From NCBI GenBank assembly GCA_040904925.1, contig JBBDSP010000008.1:1-43723 (forward strand): 43,723 bases of DNA, read 5' to 3'. Each line of letters opens with the position of its first letter. Position 1 is the first letter of the stretch. Source of the stretch: Gracilimonas sp040904925. GTDB lineage: Bacteria > Bacteroidota > Rhodothermia > Balneolales > Balneolaceae. The translations under genes and the position numbers were made by a program. Shown in pieces: positions 43,573-43,723 of the stretch. The notes below the pieces were generated by a model. That model was not told where the DNA came from, did no database searches, and worked only from the letters and a program-made list of their open reading frames with translations.

Positions 43573-43645
43573 GCCAGTGTAGCTCAGTTGGTAGAGCAAC
43601 GGTTTTGTAAACCGTCGGTCATCGGTTCGAATCCGGTCACTGGCT
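43573..43645 (+). tRNA. tRNA-Thr, anticodon TGT
   Basis: A complete cloverleaf: acceptor GCCAGTG/CACTGGC (43573-43579 with 43638-43644), D arm with AGCTCAGTTGGTAGAGC, anticodon stem ACGGT/ACCGT around TTTGTAA with anticodon TGT at 43606-43608, and T arm with GGTTCGAATCC. No CCA is encoded. Discriminator base T. Confidence 0.97.
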
Positions 43646-43670
43646 CAGCGGATATTTGATTTATTGATCT

Positions 43671-43723
43671 GGGGAGATACCAAAGCGGCCAACTGGGGCA
43701 GACTGTAAATCTGTTGTCGTAAG
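43671..43723 (+). tRNA. tRNA-Tyr, anticodon GTA (3' end beyond the window)
   Basis: Begins GGGGAGATACCAAAGCGG; anticodon stem GCAGA/TCTGT around CTGTAAA gives GTA at 43705-43707, and a long class II variable arm begins (TGTCGTAAG) before the window ends. It lies 25 nt after tRNA-Thr. In related bacteria Thr-Tyr tRNAs often lead to tRNA-Gly, tRNA-Thr and tuf, so that cluster may follow. Confidence 0.93.

Overview
The window (about 43.7 kb, moderately AT-rich) reads as an ordinary chromosomal segment of a bacterium of the Bacteroidota/FCB superphylum. The closest fit is the Balneolota (Balneola/Gracilimonas-like); that is inferred from gene content, not from a search. Supporting signs are candidate promoters of the Bacteroidota type (TTG, 19-20 nt, TAnnTTTG), weak or absent Shine-Dalgarno sequences, a choice-of-anchor B lipoprotein, the order rplM-rpsI-rpsB-tsf-pyrH, and an alpha-oxoamine synthase of the lipid-biosynthesis type. 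TGA is used as a normal stop. No phage, insertion sequence or CRISPR array is visible.

Layout. 1-9 kb: a subtilase without a visible signal peptide, an alpha-oxoamine synthase (sphingolipid or sulfonolipid type), a choice-of-anchor B lipoprotein, the paired envelope proteins TIGR03546/TIGR03545, and a Kef-type cation/proton antiporter cut in two by an in-frame TGA. 9-15 kb: a sensor kinase with OB-fold-like sensor domains, an MhqD/MhqO-like quinone-detoxification pair, a toxin-antitoxin remnant with a frameshifted PIN toxin, a Ste24-like M48 protease and a second HisKA_2-type kinase. 15-22 kb: a Cys/Met-metabolism PLP enzyme, a thioredoxin-like periplasmic protein, a small membrane protein, and the histidine-degradation genes hutU-hutI-hutG. 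21.7-25.3 kb (minus strand): rplM-rpsI-rpsB-tsf-pyrH, with a structured leader before rpsB and a terminator between tsf and pyrH. 25.6-29.6 kb: aconitase and a third HisKA_2-type kinase. 29.6-34 kb (minus): a small biosynthetic operon with a MATE exporter, a type III polyketide synthase, a methyltransferase and an FAD monooxygenase. 34-40.5 kb (minus): a 1299-residue NtrY-like kinase, a D-2-hydroxyacid dehydrogenase, rsfS, a LytR_C protein and a small secreted protein. 40.6-43.5 kb: a tight queA-ispD-ispF-dedA operon, then tRNA-Thr(TGT) and the start of tRNA-Tyr(GTA) behind a good promoter.

How the genes work together. hutU, hutI and hutG cover urocanate to glutamate; hutH is not here. The type III PKS, methyltransferase and monooxygenase could make, methylate and hydroxylate a phenolic lipid or quinone, with the MATE protein as possible exporter. 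The MhqO/MhqD pair is a plausible but unproven partner against quinone stress. Three kinases share the EIHHR..NNL phosphoacceptor motif and none has an adjacent response regulator, which suggests a shared remote regulator.

Most unusual signals: the TGA that splits the antiporter at an expected glycine codon; the single-base frameshift in the PIN toxin; two long hairpins of apparently one family lodged inside operons; a His-to-Asn change at a metal-ligand position of HutG; an EF-hand-type loop in front of OB folds in a kinase sensor; and the possible S2 leader RNA. No gap without a gene exceeds 300 bases.
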